Shown piece by piece: positions 1 through 7,369 of a DNA stretch of 14,039 bases (positions are counted from its first letter, which is position 1; every line of letters starts with the position of its first letter). The DNA comes from Bacteroidota bacterium (GTDB lineage: Bacteria; Bacteroidota; Bacteroidia; Bacteroidales; Dysgonomonadaceae). The stretch covers positions 1 through 14,039 of the forward strand of contig JAFADY010000011.1 in the NCBI GenBank assembly GCA_023424395.1, in the 5' to 3' direction. Under the pieces are notes generated by a model, which did no database searches, was not told where the DNA came from, and saw only the letters and a list, made by a program, of their open reading frames with translations. Both the position numbers and the translations under genes were made by a program.

Positions 1-128
1 GTAAATTTGCGGTTTCTTTTCTTTGTGTTTGGGCTTTCTAAAGAATGTTCTCGTATGATGGTGTCAAATTCTTTGAAAAACTCATCGATAATAAAATAAA
101 TCTCTGTAACTTTATCGTCAGGAATCAT
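1..128 (-). CDS. Transposase-like protein, N-terminal fragment (runs off window)
   Basis: Reading the minus strand from an ATG at 126-128 gives 42 open codons that run off the left edge. The peptide begins MIPDDKVTEIYFIIDEFFKE and ends in a basic stretch (KKRNRK). From memory this resembles the N-terminus of IS982-type transposases common in Bacteroidota, which often start with a 'DKVTEIFxxxDEFCKEFD'-like segment. The catalytic DDE residues would lie outside the window, so intactness cannot be judged. A 9-bp inverted repeat (ATAGCAGAA 127-135 / TTCTGCTAT 181-189) sits just upstream and may be a regulatory or IS-end feature. The element boundary toward proS could not be fixed. Another small DNA-binding protein is possible. 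Confidence 0.45.
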   Translation of the reverse strand, partial: MIPDDKVTEIYFIIDEFFKEFDTIIREHSLESPNTKKRNRKF

Positions 129-316
129 AGCAGAATTTTCATTAATTATTTGTAATTCAACACTATAAAATTACTGACTTTTCTGCTATATTCCTAATTT
201 TCAAGCATATTTCTTACATCGAACTCACGTTAAATTTAATATATTATCACATTAAGCTCATCGAATACATTTGCGTATTTTTAATCATGTTTCTGGTTTT
301 TAGCAGAAAAATCTTG

Positions 317-324
317 TAAATTTG
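317..324 (+). promoter_or_regulatory. Bacteroidota -7 element upstream of proS
   Basis: TAAATTTG matches the phylum's -7 consensus TAnnTTTG and lies 30 bases before the proS ATG. The -33 element is weak: around 291-297 there is only TTCTGGT. The rest of 129-316 is AT-rich intergenic DNA with no gene; it holds the inverted repeat 127-135/181-189 and a further TAGCAGAA copy at 301-308. Confidence 0.55.
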
Positions 325-354
325 CACGCTCAAAGAAAATTTCATTACACCGGC

Positions 355-1836
355 ATGGCAAAAGAATTAAAAGAACTCACTTCACGCGAAGAAAATTACG
401 CGCAATGGTACAACGATTTGGTCATTAAAGCAGATTTAGCTGAAAATTCGGCCGTAAGGGGCTGTATGGTCATAAAACCTTATGGCTACGCCATTTGGGA
501 AAAAATGCAACGCCAACTCGATGATATGTTTAAGGAAACAGGCCACGTAAATGCTTATTTCCCCTTGTTTATACCTAAATCGTACTTGAGCCGAGAGGCC
601 GACCATGTGGAAGGTTTTGCCAAAGAATGCGCCGTTGTAACTCACTATAGGCTCAAAAACGACCCCAACGGAAATGGCGTGATAGTTGACCCCGAAGCAA
701 AATTGGAAGAAGAATTGGTGGTGAGGCCTACTTCCGAAACCATTATATGGAGCACGTACAAAAACTGGATACAATCGTATCGCGATTTACCCATTTTGGT
801 CAATCAATGGGCAAATGTCGTTCGGTGGGAAATGCGCACGCGGCTATTCTTGAGAACCGCCGAATTTCTTTGGCAGGAAGGCCACACAGCGCACGCTACA
901 AAAGAAGAAGCCATAGAAGAAACCGAAAGGATGATCAATGTATATGCCGATTTTGCCGAGCAATATATGGCGGTTCCGGTAATAAAAGGGGTGAAATCGG
1001 CTTCGGAACGTTTTGCCGGTGCGCTCGATACTTACACCATCGAAGCGCTCATGCAGGACGGAAAAGCATTGCAATCGGGAACCTCTCATTTTTTAGGACA
1101 AAATTTTGCCAAAGCATTCGATGTTATGTTCGCCGATCAAAACGGGCAACGCGACTACGTTTGGGCAACATCATGGGGAGTTTCCACCAGATTAATGGGA
1201 GCGCTCATCATGGCGCACAGCGACGATAACGGATTGGTACTGCCTCCAAAGTTGGCGCCTTATCAGGTAGTGATCGTTCCGATTTACAAAAACGATGAAC
1301 AACTCAAACAAATTGATGAGAAAATTCATCAAATAGTGGATGGGTTAAAGCGATTGGGGATAAGTGTTAAATACGACAATTCGGATAACAAAAAACCCGG
1401 ATGGAAGTTCGCGGAATACGAACTCAAAGGCGTGCCCGTAAGATTGGCTATGGGAGCAAGGGATTTAGAGAACGGCACCATCGAAATAGCCCGGCGCGAC
1501 ACGCTTACCAAAGAAACGCTTCCGAGCAAGGGCATCGAAAAACACATAAAGGATCTGTTGGACGAAATACAGGAAAATATCTTCAAAAAAGCGCTCGATT
1601 TTCGTGCGGCTTCCACTCGCGAGGTAAATTCGTTCGATGAATTTAAAGAAGAGATCGAAAAAGGAGGATTTTTACTTTGCCATTGGGACGGAACGCCCGA
1701 AACCGAAGAATACATCAAAAACGAAACCAAGGCAACCATTCGCTGTATTCCGTTGGATGGCGACAAAACTCCCGGCAATTGTATGGTTACCGGTAAACCT
1801 TCGTCTCAAAGGGTAATATTCGCCCGGTCTTATTAA
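355..1836 (+). CDS. proS: Prolyl-tRNA synthetase, archaeal/eukaryotic-like type (ProS type 3)
   Basis: Cytoplasmic class II aminoacyl-tRNA synthetase that charges tRNA-Pro using ATP. The ATG at 355 gives 493 aa, the usual size for the short type without the bacterial editing insert. An upstream in-frame TTG at 322 overlaps the -7 promoter element and would add 11 unconserved residues, so 355 is preferred. Class II features include the motif 2 strand and loop (RTAEFLWQEGHTAHA, residues 167-181) and a motif 3 region around 275-300 (TSWGVSTRLMGAL, then HSDDNG). An anticodon-binding domain follows (about 305-410). The C-terminal domain has Cys442, Cys464 and Cys476, the remains of a zinc-type site, and ends in the terminal tyrosine (Tyr493) typical of this family. 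It is followed by its own terminator, so it is probably monocistronic. Confidence 0.97.
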   Translation: MAKELKELTSREENYAQWYNDLVIKADLAENSAVRGCMVIKPYGYAIWEKMQRQLDDMFKETGHVNAYFPLFIPKSYLSREADHVEGFAKECAVVTHYRLKNDPNGNGVIVDPEAKLEEELVVRPTSETIIWSTYKNWIQSYRDLPILVNQWANVVRWEMRTRLFLRTAEFLWQEGHTAHATKEEAIEETERMINVYADFAEQYMAVPVIKGVKSASERFAGALDTYTIEALMQDGKALQSGTSHFLGQNFAKAFDVMFADQNGQRDYVWATSWGVSTRLMGALIMAHSDDNGLVLPPKLAPYQVVIVPIYKNDEQLKQIDEKIHQIVDGLKRLGISVKYDNSDNKKPGWKFAEYELKGVPVRLAMGARDLENGTIEIARRDTLTKETLPSKGIEKHIKDLLDEIQENIFKKALDFRAASTREVNSFDEFKEEIEKGGFLLCHWDGTPETEEYIKNETKATIRCIPLDGDKTPGNCMVTGKPSSQRVIFARSY

Positions 1837-1843
1837 CTCACAG

Positions 1844-1874
1844 AAAAGTTGGCCTTTCCGCCAACTTTTTTTTT
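1844..1874 (+). terminator. Rho-independent terminator after proS
   Basis: A perfect 10-bp stem, AAAAGTTGGC (1844-1853) and GCCAACTTTT (1860-1869), encloses a 6-nt loop and runs into a T tract. It begins 7 bases after the proS stop codon. Confidence 0.9.
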
Positions 1875-1926
1875 ATTTATATATCCAATAAATATTTTTT
1901 TCAGAGCTCATATTTGATATTTGTTA

Positions 1927-1934
1927 TATCTTTG
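1927..1934 (+). promoter_or_regulatory. Bacteroidota -7 element for the tryptophanase-family gene
   Basis: TATCTTTG is an exact match to TAnnTTTG. No good -33 TTTG is found at the expected 19-bp spacing. The start would leave a leader of roughly 80 nt before the ATG at 2020; no leader peptide or obvious attenuator was seen in it. Confidence 0.6.
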
Positions 1935-2019
1935 CCGTTTGTTTTGTCGAAATGAAAGTTTTAGAAGAAATAAAAGGATAATTTATTATTTAAAAGAATA
2001 AAAAATACACAAACCAATC

Positions 2020-3468
2020 ATGCAGGAAATTAAATTTTACAGTGGCGAAAACATTCCGTTGGAGCTTCACAAAGTACGTGTAGTACAAAAATTACATTTA
2101 GTCCCTATTGAACGCAGGTTGGAAGCATTGCAAGAAGGAGGATTTAACACTTTCAGACTAAGCACGAAAGACGTATTTTTGGATATGCTTACCGATAGCG
2201 GGACAAATGCCATGAGCGATAATCAAATGGCTGCTATGATGCAGGCTGACGATGCCTATGCCGGTTCGCAAAGTTTTTACCGGTTAAAAAAAGCTGTGGA
2301 AGATGTTTTGGGAAAAAACTATTTCCTCCCCGTCCACCAAGGCAGGGCTGCCGAAAATATTCTTTCCAAAGCCTATATCAAACAAGGAAGTCTTGTCCCG
2401 ATGAATTATCACTTCACAACGACACTGGCACACATAACAGAATGCGGAGGACGAATTGTGGAGTTGCTCTATGACGAAGGATACGTAATGAACTCCGACC
2501 ATCCTTTCAAAGGGAATATGAACATAGAAAAACTAGAAGAAAATATTGTTCGTAACGGTGCGAAAAACGTTCCTTTTATCCGAATGGAAGCGTCAACCAA
2601 TTTGATTGGTGGACAGCCGTTTTCGGTACAAAACCTTCGCGATGTCCGCGCCATTGCCGATAAATATAAAATAAGGCTTGTTTTGGATGCAAGCTTGCTT
2701 GGAGAAAACGTTTACTTGGTGAAATTGCGGGAGGAAGAGTTTAAAAATGCTTCGATGGAGGAAATTATGAAAACGATGACCGATATGGCAGACATCGTAT
2801 ATTTTTCAGCCCGCAAGCTCAGCTCTTCACGCGGAGGAGGTATCTGCACCAATAACGAAGCTATTTATAAAGAATTGGAAGCGCTTGTTCCTTTATATGA
2901 AGGTTTTTTGACGTATGGCGGTATTTCGATACGCGAAATCGAAGCTATGGCCGTAGGACTTTATGAAACGCTCGATGAGACAATGATCTGTCAAAGTCCC
3001 GATTTTATTAAGTACTTGGTGGATGAATTGGATAAAAACGGTGTCGCAATGTTAAAACCCGCCGGAGTTCTCGGCGCGCATGTAAACGCGATGGAAATTT
3101 GTTCTCATATTCCACAAACACAATACCCGGCGGGAGCGCTCGCAGCCGCGCTTTTCCTAATATCGGGAATTAGAGGAATGGAGCGCGGTTCCGTTTCCAA
3201 TCAACGTGACGAATACGGCAACGAGACCTACGCCGACATGGAGTTGGTTCGATTGGCGGTACCTCGACGCGTTTTCACCTTGTCGCAGATAAAATATGTT
3301 ATCGACCGTGTAACTTGGCTTAATAACAATCGCAAATTAATAGGCGGCTTAAAATTCGTGTTCGAACCGCCGGTTCTTCGTTTCTTTATGGGCGGACTTG
3401 AATCGGTAAACGATTGGCCGGAAAAGCTGATAGCCAAGTTCAAAGAAGATTTTGGTGAGAGCCTGTAA
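2020..3468 (+). CDS. tnaA: Tryptophanase / tyrosine phenol-lyase family PLP lyase
   Basis: A fold-type I PLP enzyme of the beta-eliminating lyase family. Known members cleave L-tryptophan to indole, pyruvate and ammonia, or L-tyrosine to phenol. The 482-aa length fits. Family landmarks are LTDSGTNAMSD (about 57-67), the HQGRAAE cofactor/quaternary segment (about 106-112), and an aspartate strand LVLDASLLGEN (about 220-230). The presumed Schiff-base lysine is Lys266 in FSARKLSSSRGGG. E. coli TnaA has SAKKD there, so the neighbouring Lys is Arg and the following Asp is Leu. A C-terminal RLAVPRRVFT segment is typical. It has its own promoter-like element and terminator, and no permease or TnaC-like leader is adjacent. 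Which amino acid it cleaves cannot be told from sequence alone; the symbol reflects the family. Confidence 0.8.
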   Translation: MQEIKFYSGENIPLELHKVRVVQKLHLVPIERRLEALQEGGFNTFRLSTKDVFLDMLTDSGTNAMSDNQMAAMMQADDAYAGSQSFYRLKKAVEDVLGKNYFLPVHQGRAAENILSKAYIKQGSLVPMNYHFTTTLAHITECGGRIVELLYDEGYVMNSDHPFKGNMNIEKLEENIVRNGAKNVPFIRMEASTNLIGGQPFSVQNLRDVRAIADKYKIRLVLDASLLGENVYLVKLREEEFKNASMEEIMKTMTDMADIVYFSARKLSSSRGGGICTNNEAIYKELEALVPLYEGFLTYGGISIREIEAMAVGLYETLDETMICQSPDFIKYLVDELDKNGVAMLKPAGVLGAHVNAMEICSHIPQTQYPAGALAAALFLISGIRGMERGSVSNQRDEYGNETYADMELVRLAVPRRVFTLSQIKYVIDRVTWLNNNRKLIGGLKFVFEPPVLRFFMGGLESVNDWPEKLIAKFKEDFGESL

Positions 3469-3484
3469 CAAAAATATTAACACG

Positions 3485-3515
3485 AAAAGATCGCTAAATT
3501 CGGCGATCTTTTTTT
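3485..3515 (+). terminator. Rho-independent terminator after the PLP lyase gene
   Basis: Stem AAAAGATCGC (3485-3494) pairs with GCGATCTTTT (3503-3512) around an 8-nt loop, followed by further T. It lies 16 bases after the stop codon. Confidence 0.87.
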
Positions 3516-3522
3516 ATCTTTA
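3515..3522 (+). promoter_or_regulatory. Probable -7 element for the GDPD-HD-hemW run
   Basis: TATCTTTA differs from TAnnTTTG at one base and begins on the T tract of the preceding terminator. It stands 19 bases before the ATG at 3542. This compact terminator-promoter overlap is plausible, but a -33 element is not evident. Confidence 0.4.
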
Positions 3523-3541
3523 CGTTCGTTAAAGATGAATT

Positions 3542-4318
3542 ATGTTAAAAAAATATCCATTCGTCGTACTTATTTTTTTGTTTCTCGCCGCTAATATTTC
3601 GGCACAGCAGATCATCGCACACCGCGGTTATTGGAAAACCGACGGTTCGGCGCAGAACTCCGTAGCCGCGCTAATGAAAGCAGATTCCATCAACGTTTTC
3701 GGTTCAGAAGTGGATATCTGGCTGTCGGCAGATGGTGTTCCGGTGGTAAATCACGATGCCGATGTATCAATCAACGGAAATAAATACGTCATTGAAACCA
3801 CGCCCTTCAACGTGCTCCGTCAGGCTACACTAAGCAACGGAGAACCTTTGCCCACCGTTGAAGAGTACTTGAATGCGTTTGAAAAGTGCAAGAATATAAA
3901 ACTCATCATCGAATTTAAAAACCACAAAAGCATTACGCGCGAGAATGAATTGGCACAAAAAGTAATTGATATGGTCAACGCGAGAAATCTGCAAGATAAA
4001 GTGGAGTACATTTCGTTCGGCATCAACTTTGTGCAACAAGTGCGAAAACTTGCCCCACAGGCCAACGTGTATTATCTGAACGGCGACCTCGCTCCCCAAT
4101 CGCTTGCCGCATTGGGCGCCGCCGGGTTCGATTACCATTACAACGTGGTTTATAAACGTCCGCAATGGGTAAAGGAAACGCAAAATCTGGGAATGGAAGT
4201 GAACGTATGGACGGTGAATCACCCCGACGACATCCTGAAAATGATTGATTTAAACGTTAATTATATTACCACCGATGAACCGCTCTTAGTGAGAAAATTA
4301 ATAGAAGAACAAAAATGA
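3542..4318 (+). CDS. Exported glycerophosphodiester phosphodiesterase
   Basis: A GDPD-family TIM-barrel enzyme that hydrolyses glycerophosphodiesters to glycerol-3-phosphate and an alcohol, probably in the periplasm. The 258-aa product starts with a signal peptide: Lys3-Lys4, a hydrophobic core (residues 5-17), and an AxA-type end near NISA (18-21). A signal peptidase I site is more likely than a lipoprotein site because no lipobox Cys is present. Catalytic landmarks are clear: His27-Arg28 (AHRG), Glu56 and Asp58 in SEVDIW, and His71 in NHD. A late strand carries IIEFKNH with the usual third acidic residue. The last four bases overlap the next gene (ATGA), indicating translational coupling. 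Substrate preference is unknown. Confidence 0.92.
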   Translation: MLKKYPFVVLIFLFLAANISAQQIIAHRGYWKTDGSAQNSVAALMKADSINVFGSEVDIWLSADGVPVVNHDADVSINGNKYVIETTPFNVLRQATLSNGEPLPTVEEYLNAFEKCKNIKLIIEFKNHKSITRENELAQKVIDMVNARNLQDKVEYISFGINFVQQVRKLAPQANVYYLNGDLAPQSLAALGAAGFDYHYNVVYKRPQWVKETQNLGMEVNVWTVNHPDDILKMIDLNVNYITTDEPLLVRKLIEEQK

Positions 4319-4752
4319 ATTTACGACAACAATTAAGCGCCGCTATAGAGATTGCCGTAAAAGTTCACGACGAACAAACCGACAAGTACGGAATGCCATA
4401 TATCGGCCACGTATTGCGAGTTTGCCATGCGGGGCAGACTTTGGAAGAGAAGATAATCGGCGCATTGCACGATGTAGTGGAAGATTCAGAACTTACCTTA
4501 CAGGATTTAAAGAAAGAAGGTTTTCCTAAAAACATCACCGATGGTGTTGACGCGATGACCAAACGCGATGGAGAGGAATATGAAGATTATCTAAATCGTC
4601 TGCAAAAAAATCAGGTGGCCATTCGGGTGAAACTAAACGATTTAACAGATAATATGGATATTCGCCGCATTCCTGAGCTGAACGAAACGGCTATTAAAAA
4701 CCTACGGAAATACCTTAAAGCATATAAACAACTTACCGAAAAGACCAAATAA
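4315..4752 (+). CDS. Small stand-alone RelA/SpoT-type HD hydrolase
   Basis: A 145-aa single-domain metal-dependent phosphohydrolase. The pattern follows the (p)ppGpp hydrolase half of RelA/SpoT: His32 (IGHVLRV), His52-Asp53 (ALHDVVEDS) and Asp109 (VKLNDLTDNMD) as likely metal ligands, with Glu56-Asp57 after the HD pair. There is no synthetase or TGS/ACT domain, so it resembles a small alarmone hydrolase. Full-length SpoT hydrolase domains are longer, and the substrate here is not proven. The ATG overlaps the upstream stop by four bases, and the next gene starts directly after its stop, so it is co-translated with both neighbours. Confidence 0.8.
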   Translation: MNLRQQLSAAIEIAVKVHDEQTDKYGMPYIGHVLRVCHAGQTLEEKIIGALHDVVEDSELTLQDLKKEGFPKNITDGVDAMTKRDGEEYEDYLNRLQKNQVAIRVKLNDLTDNMDIRRIPELNETAIKNLRKYLKAYKQLTEKTK

Positions 4753-5886
4753 ATGGTGGGCATTTACGTGCATATTCCTTTCTGTAAAACGCGTTGCATT
4801 TATTGTGATTTTTACACCGGTACCGATGAGAGCAAAATCGATTCCTTTGTTACGGCTCTATGCACGGAAGCACGAATGCGAAAGGATGAAATTACCGAAC
4901 CGATAAAAACCGTTTATTTTGGCGGAGGTACCCCTACCCGACTATCCAAACAGCATTTCGAAGAAATTTTTGATGCGCTTTTCGCAACAATTCCCATTGA
5001 AAAAAACGCGGAAATTACCATAGAGGCGAATCCCGATGATTTGTCGCCGGAATACATTCAAATACTTGCGGAATTACCTTTTAACCGCATCAGCATCGGA
5101 ATACAAAGTTTTAATGATGATGAATTGATATTCCTTAGCCGTCGCCATACGGCGAAGCAGGCGATAAACGCGGTAAAAAGTTGTCAACAAAAAGGATTTC
5201 ACAACATCAGCATTGACTTAATGTACGGGTTACCCAATCAAACACTCAAAACCTGGCAACAAAACCTGCGGCAAGCCATGGATTTGCGAATTCAGCACAT
5301 ATCAGCCTATCATCTCATTTACGAAGAAAAAACCAAACTGCATAAACTACTCCAACAGCACAAAATACAACCCGTTTCAGATGAACTCAGCACCGAAATG
5401 TTTAGCACGCTTATCGACACGCTGTCTGAAAACGGGTTTGAGCATTACGAGATTTCTAATTTTGCAAAAAATGAGTTGTACTCCAAACACAACACATCGT
5501 ATTGGCAAAACGAAAAGTATCTGGGCTTAGGCCCTGCCGCGCATTCGTTCGATGGCGAAAACCGTTCGTGGAACGTGGCGTCGTTAACCAAGTACATTGA
5601 AAGCATTCATCAGGGAAAACTGTTGCAGGAATCGGAACATTTGAGTTTATCCGAAAAATACAATGAATTTATTTTAACCGGCTTGCGCACCAAATGGGGC
5701 GTTGATTTACGGGAATTGAAAACAATTTTTGGCGAACAGTATTATGATTTTTGCATATCAAACGCGCAAAAATTTATCGATAAAAAGCTGCTGCTTCAAA
5801 CTCAAAACTACTCGCTGCAACTCACCCGCGAAGGTATTTTTATTTCGGACGGAATTATGAGCAAATTGATGTGGGTGGAAATGTAG
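4753..5886 (+). CDS. hemW: Radical SAM haem chaperone HemW
   Basis: A HemN-like radical SAM protein, 377 aa, cytoplasmic. The cluster motif is Cys11-x3-Cys15-x2-Cys18 followed by Asp19-Phe20; the fourth Cys of true oxygen-independent coproporphyrinogen oxidase (HemN, CxxxCxxCxC) is absent, which marks the HemW branch. GGGTP at 57-61 is the SAM-binding glycine motif, IQSFND follows around 117-122, and a HemN C-terminal domain lies in the last 90 residues. HemW proteins bind haem and are proposed to deliver it to respiratory enzymes; some have been misnamed coproporphyrinogen oxidase. The ATG abuts the previous stop with no gap. This is the last core gene before the recombinase region, and the recombinase gene converges on it. 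Confidence 0.93.
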   Translation: MVGIYVHIPFCKTRCIYCDFYTGTDESKIDSFVTALCTEARMRKDEITEPIKTVYFGGGTPTRLSKQHFEEIFDALFATIPIEKNAEITIEANPDDLSPEYIQILAELPFNRISIGIQSFNDDELIFLSRRHTAKQAINAVKSCQQKGFHNISIDLMYGLPNQTLKTWQQNLRQAMDLRIQHISAYHLIYEEKTKLHKLLQQHKIQPVSDELSTEMFSTLIDTLSENGFEHYEISNFAKNELYSKHNTSYWQNEKYLGLGPAAHSFDGENRSWNVASLTKYIESIHQGKLLQESEHLSLSEKYNEFILTGLRTKWGVDLRELKTIFGEQYYDFCISNAQKFIDKKLLLQTQNYSLQLTREGIFISDGIMSKLMWVEM

Positions 5887-5909
5887 TTTTGAGTTTTGAG
5901 TTTTGAGTT
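5886..5909 (+). repeat. Short tandem repeat GTTTTGA x3 at the hemW stop
   Basis: Three exact heptamers GTTTTGA start on the last base of the hemW stop codon. TAGTTTTGAGTT (5884-5895) is also the exact reverse complement of AACTCAAAACTA at 5799-5810 inside hemW, so a hairpin spanning the 3' end is possible. Such TTTTGAG runs are a frequent low-complexity filler between Bacteroidota genes. The remaining bases to 5976 hold no gene; a weak AT-only hairpin lies at 5960-5977. Confidence 0.7.
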
Positions 5910-5976
5910 AGAAGTTTCGAGTACTGAGTTTGGCAAATTCTGCAACCAAAAAGCATTGCAAAACAACAATTTGTTT

Positions 5977-7047
5977 TTACAATAAATCCAACGGACTTTT
6001 AATTTTCGATTTAGAAATATCGGTAATATGCGTGTAGATTTCGGTAGTTTTAATGGAATTATGTCCGAGAAGTTCCTGAATAAACCGAATATCCGTTCCC
6101 ATTTCCAACAAATGTGTAGCATAGCTGTGGCGAAGTCCGTGTATGCCGATTTGCTTTATTATACCGGCTTTTTTCATGGCAGTTTTAAATACGGCTTGTG
6201 CGCTGCGAATGGAATATTTTCCGCCGTTTTGCCCTTCAAAAAGATACACTTTGGGGCGATATTCCAAATAATACGTCCGCATTTCGTCCAATACCGACTC
6301 GGGCAATACCGTTATTCGGTCCTTTTTTCCTTTCGCCTGTTCCACGCGCACCAACATCGTTTGGCTGTCGATATCTGTCAATTTCAGGTGTACCACTTCG
6401 CTTACACGCAATCCCATTCCATAGCACAATTGAAGAATAAGCCGATGTTTTTTATTTTCGGTAACAGAAAGTATTTTTTGCACCTCTTTTTTGTTGAGCA
6501 TTTTGGGCAACGTGAGTTTTTTCTTGGGACGAGGAATATTGATAAACATTTTGGGACGGTGCAATACCTGTTCGAAATAAAACTTTACCGCATTGATGCG
6601 ACTATGAATCTCACTTTCCGACAACTTCAATGTTTCTTTGCAATAGAGAAAATAAGCACGCAAACGTTCCGACGTTAATTGTTCCACGTTATAAGATTTC
6701 AACACATATAGCAATTGGGCAAACTCCAAGGAATACGTCCGCAATGTGTTTTCGCTATACCCTTTTAGTTTAAGTTGCTCTTGAAAACGCCTGAACGCAG
6801 GCAGATTCACGATATGTATTTTATTCAGCACCTCTTTTCCTACAATGGCAGGTTCGAGATGAAACAAATCGCGATAATGCTTGTTATCCGTAACAGACCA
6901 AGCCTTTTTCGATGCCGACCAGCGCGCCTTAGTTTGCGAACGCAAGTAAGTAATCATTTCCTTATCGCGCTCAAACCGAACCCAAATAACTCTTTTCCCA
7001 TTGTGTTCGCCCGGTTGAAATTGAAATCGTTTATCTCTGAAATCCAT
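5977..7047 (-). CDS. Tyrosine recombinase (phage-integrase family), likely cassette integrase
   Basis: A 356-aa site-specific recombinase when started at the ATG at 7045-7047 (MDFRDKRFQF). A longer in-frame start at 7131 would add 28 unconserved residues. All catalytic residues are present: Arg214 (GLRVSE), Lys242 (KGKKDR), His303 and Arg306 (HGLRH), His329 (LGHNS) and the nucleophile Tyr338 (EIYTH). The N-terminus (about 1-75) is an extra domain with a W-x6-W pattern (Trp43, Trp50) ahead of the SAM-like core-binding domain (80-165). Between Lys242 and His303 there are only about 60 residues. The additional alpha-helical insert that defines integron IntI proteins is not there. The gene diverges from the cassette array, like intI, and converges on hemW. 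Its own promoter was not convincing. A Xer-type or transposon integrase is the alternative, but the neighbouring sites favour cassette recombination. Confidence 0.88.
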   Translation of the reverse strand: MDFRDKRFQFQPGEHNGKRVIWVRFERDKEMITYLRSQTKARWSASKKAWSVTDNKHYRDLFHLEPAIVGKEVLNKIHIVNLPAFRRFQEQLKLKGYSENTLRTYSLEFAQLLYVLKSYNVEQLTSERLRAYFLYCKETLKLSESEIHSRINAVKFYFEQVLHRPKMFINIPRPKKKLTLPKMLNKKEVQKILSVTENKKHRLILQLCYGMGLRVSEVVHLKLTDIDSQTMLVRVEQAKGKKDRITVLPESVLDEMRTYYLEYRPKVYLFEGQNGGKYSIRSAQAVFKTAMKKAGIIKQIGIHGLRHSYATHLLEMGTDIRFIQELLGHNSIKTTEIYTHITDISKSKIKSPLDLL

Positions 7048-7191
7048 TATGCGTTTTTTTAATATGTTAAATACACTATTTTTTCTTCCTTTAAACATCA
7101 ATATAATGCAAAATACGCGGCAATTGTTCAATAGATAACGTACTAAATGATAGAGTAATGGTTGAAAACGTAAAAATATGTTACTTTTTTA

Positions 7192-7221
7192 TTGTCGGAT
7201 GGGAAAATGTGCGTATATTTG
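7192..7221 (+). promoter_or_regulatory. Promoter at the head of the cassette array (Pc-like)
   Basis: TTG at 7192-7194 and TATATTTG at 7214-7221 are separated by exactly 19 bases, the standard -33/-7 arrangement of Bacteroidota promoters (TTTG-N19-TAnnTTTG). The transcription start should fall a few bases downstream, on or next to GTTGGCGGTA at 7225. Any unit inserted there would be transcribed from nearly its first base, the role of the Pc promoter in integrons. The rest of 7048-7191 is AT-rich and shows no gene. Confidence 0.65.
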
Positions 7222-7224
7222 TGC

Positions 7225-7234
7225 GTTGGCGGTA
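7225..7234 (+). other. attI-like junction: first boundary of the cassette array
   Basis: GTTGGCGGTA is the exact reverse complement of TACCGCCAAC at 8148-8157, which opens the palindrome at the end of the first unit. The 7-base core GTTGGCG is GTT followed by purine-rich bases, close to the integron core GTTRRRY. Unlike the three downstream sites, it has no hairpin on its left side, as expected of an attI site. It lies 178 bases from the recombinase start codon. Confidence 0.6.
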
Positions 7235-7316
7235 ATTTGAAGAAACAATTAACAACGAAAAACATTCAAGAAAATGAAGCTATAAGTAACTGTAAGATAG
7301 AATAAGAATTGAAATA

Positions 7317-7342
7317 TCCTTTACTACGCTAAGTAGAAAGGA
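7317..7342 (+). other. Small leader hairpin before the lincosamide-transferase-like gene
   Basis: TCCTTT (7317-7322) and CTAC (7324-7327) pair with GTAG (7333-7336) and AAAGGA (7337-7342) with one bulged A and a 5-nt loop. It lies in a 144-nt leader (7226-7369) with no credible leader peptide. It could be a translational control element or chance. Confidence 0.3.
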
Positions 7343-7369
7343 CGATTGTTAATATTAAAAAATTAGAAA

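Noticed and set aside
322..354. In-frame TTG start adding 11 residues to ProS
   Set aside because: The TTG overlaps the -7 promoter element, so it would precede the transcript; family homology begins after the ATG at 355.
5960..5977. Hairpin AAAACAA/TTGTTTT as terminator between hemW and the recombinase
   Set aside because: Only a 7-bp AT-rich stem; too weak to call.
6028..6678. Plus-strand open frame of 216 codons opposite the recombinase
   Set aside because: It lies wholly within the recombinase gene, whose catalytic motifs are intact; the product has no recognisable domain.
5977..7047. Canonical integron integrase IntI
   Set aside because: The IntI-specific segment before the HxLRH box is missing and an N-terminal extra domain is present.
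7048..7131. Longer start for the recombinase (28 extra residues)
   Set aside because: The extra residues are low-complexity and AT-driven; MDFRDKRFQF is a more natural start.
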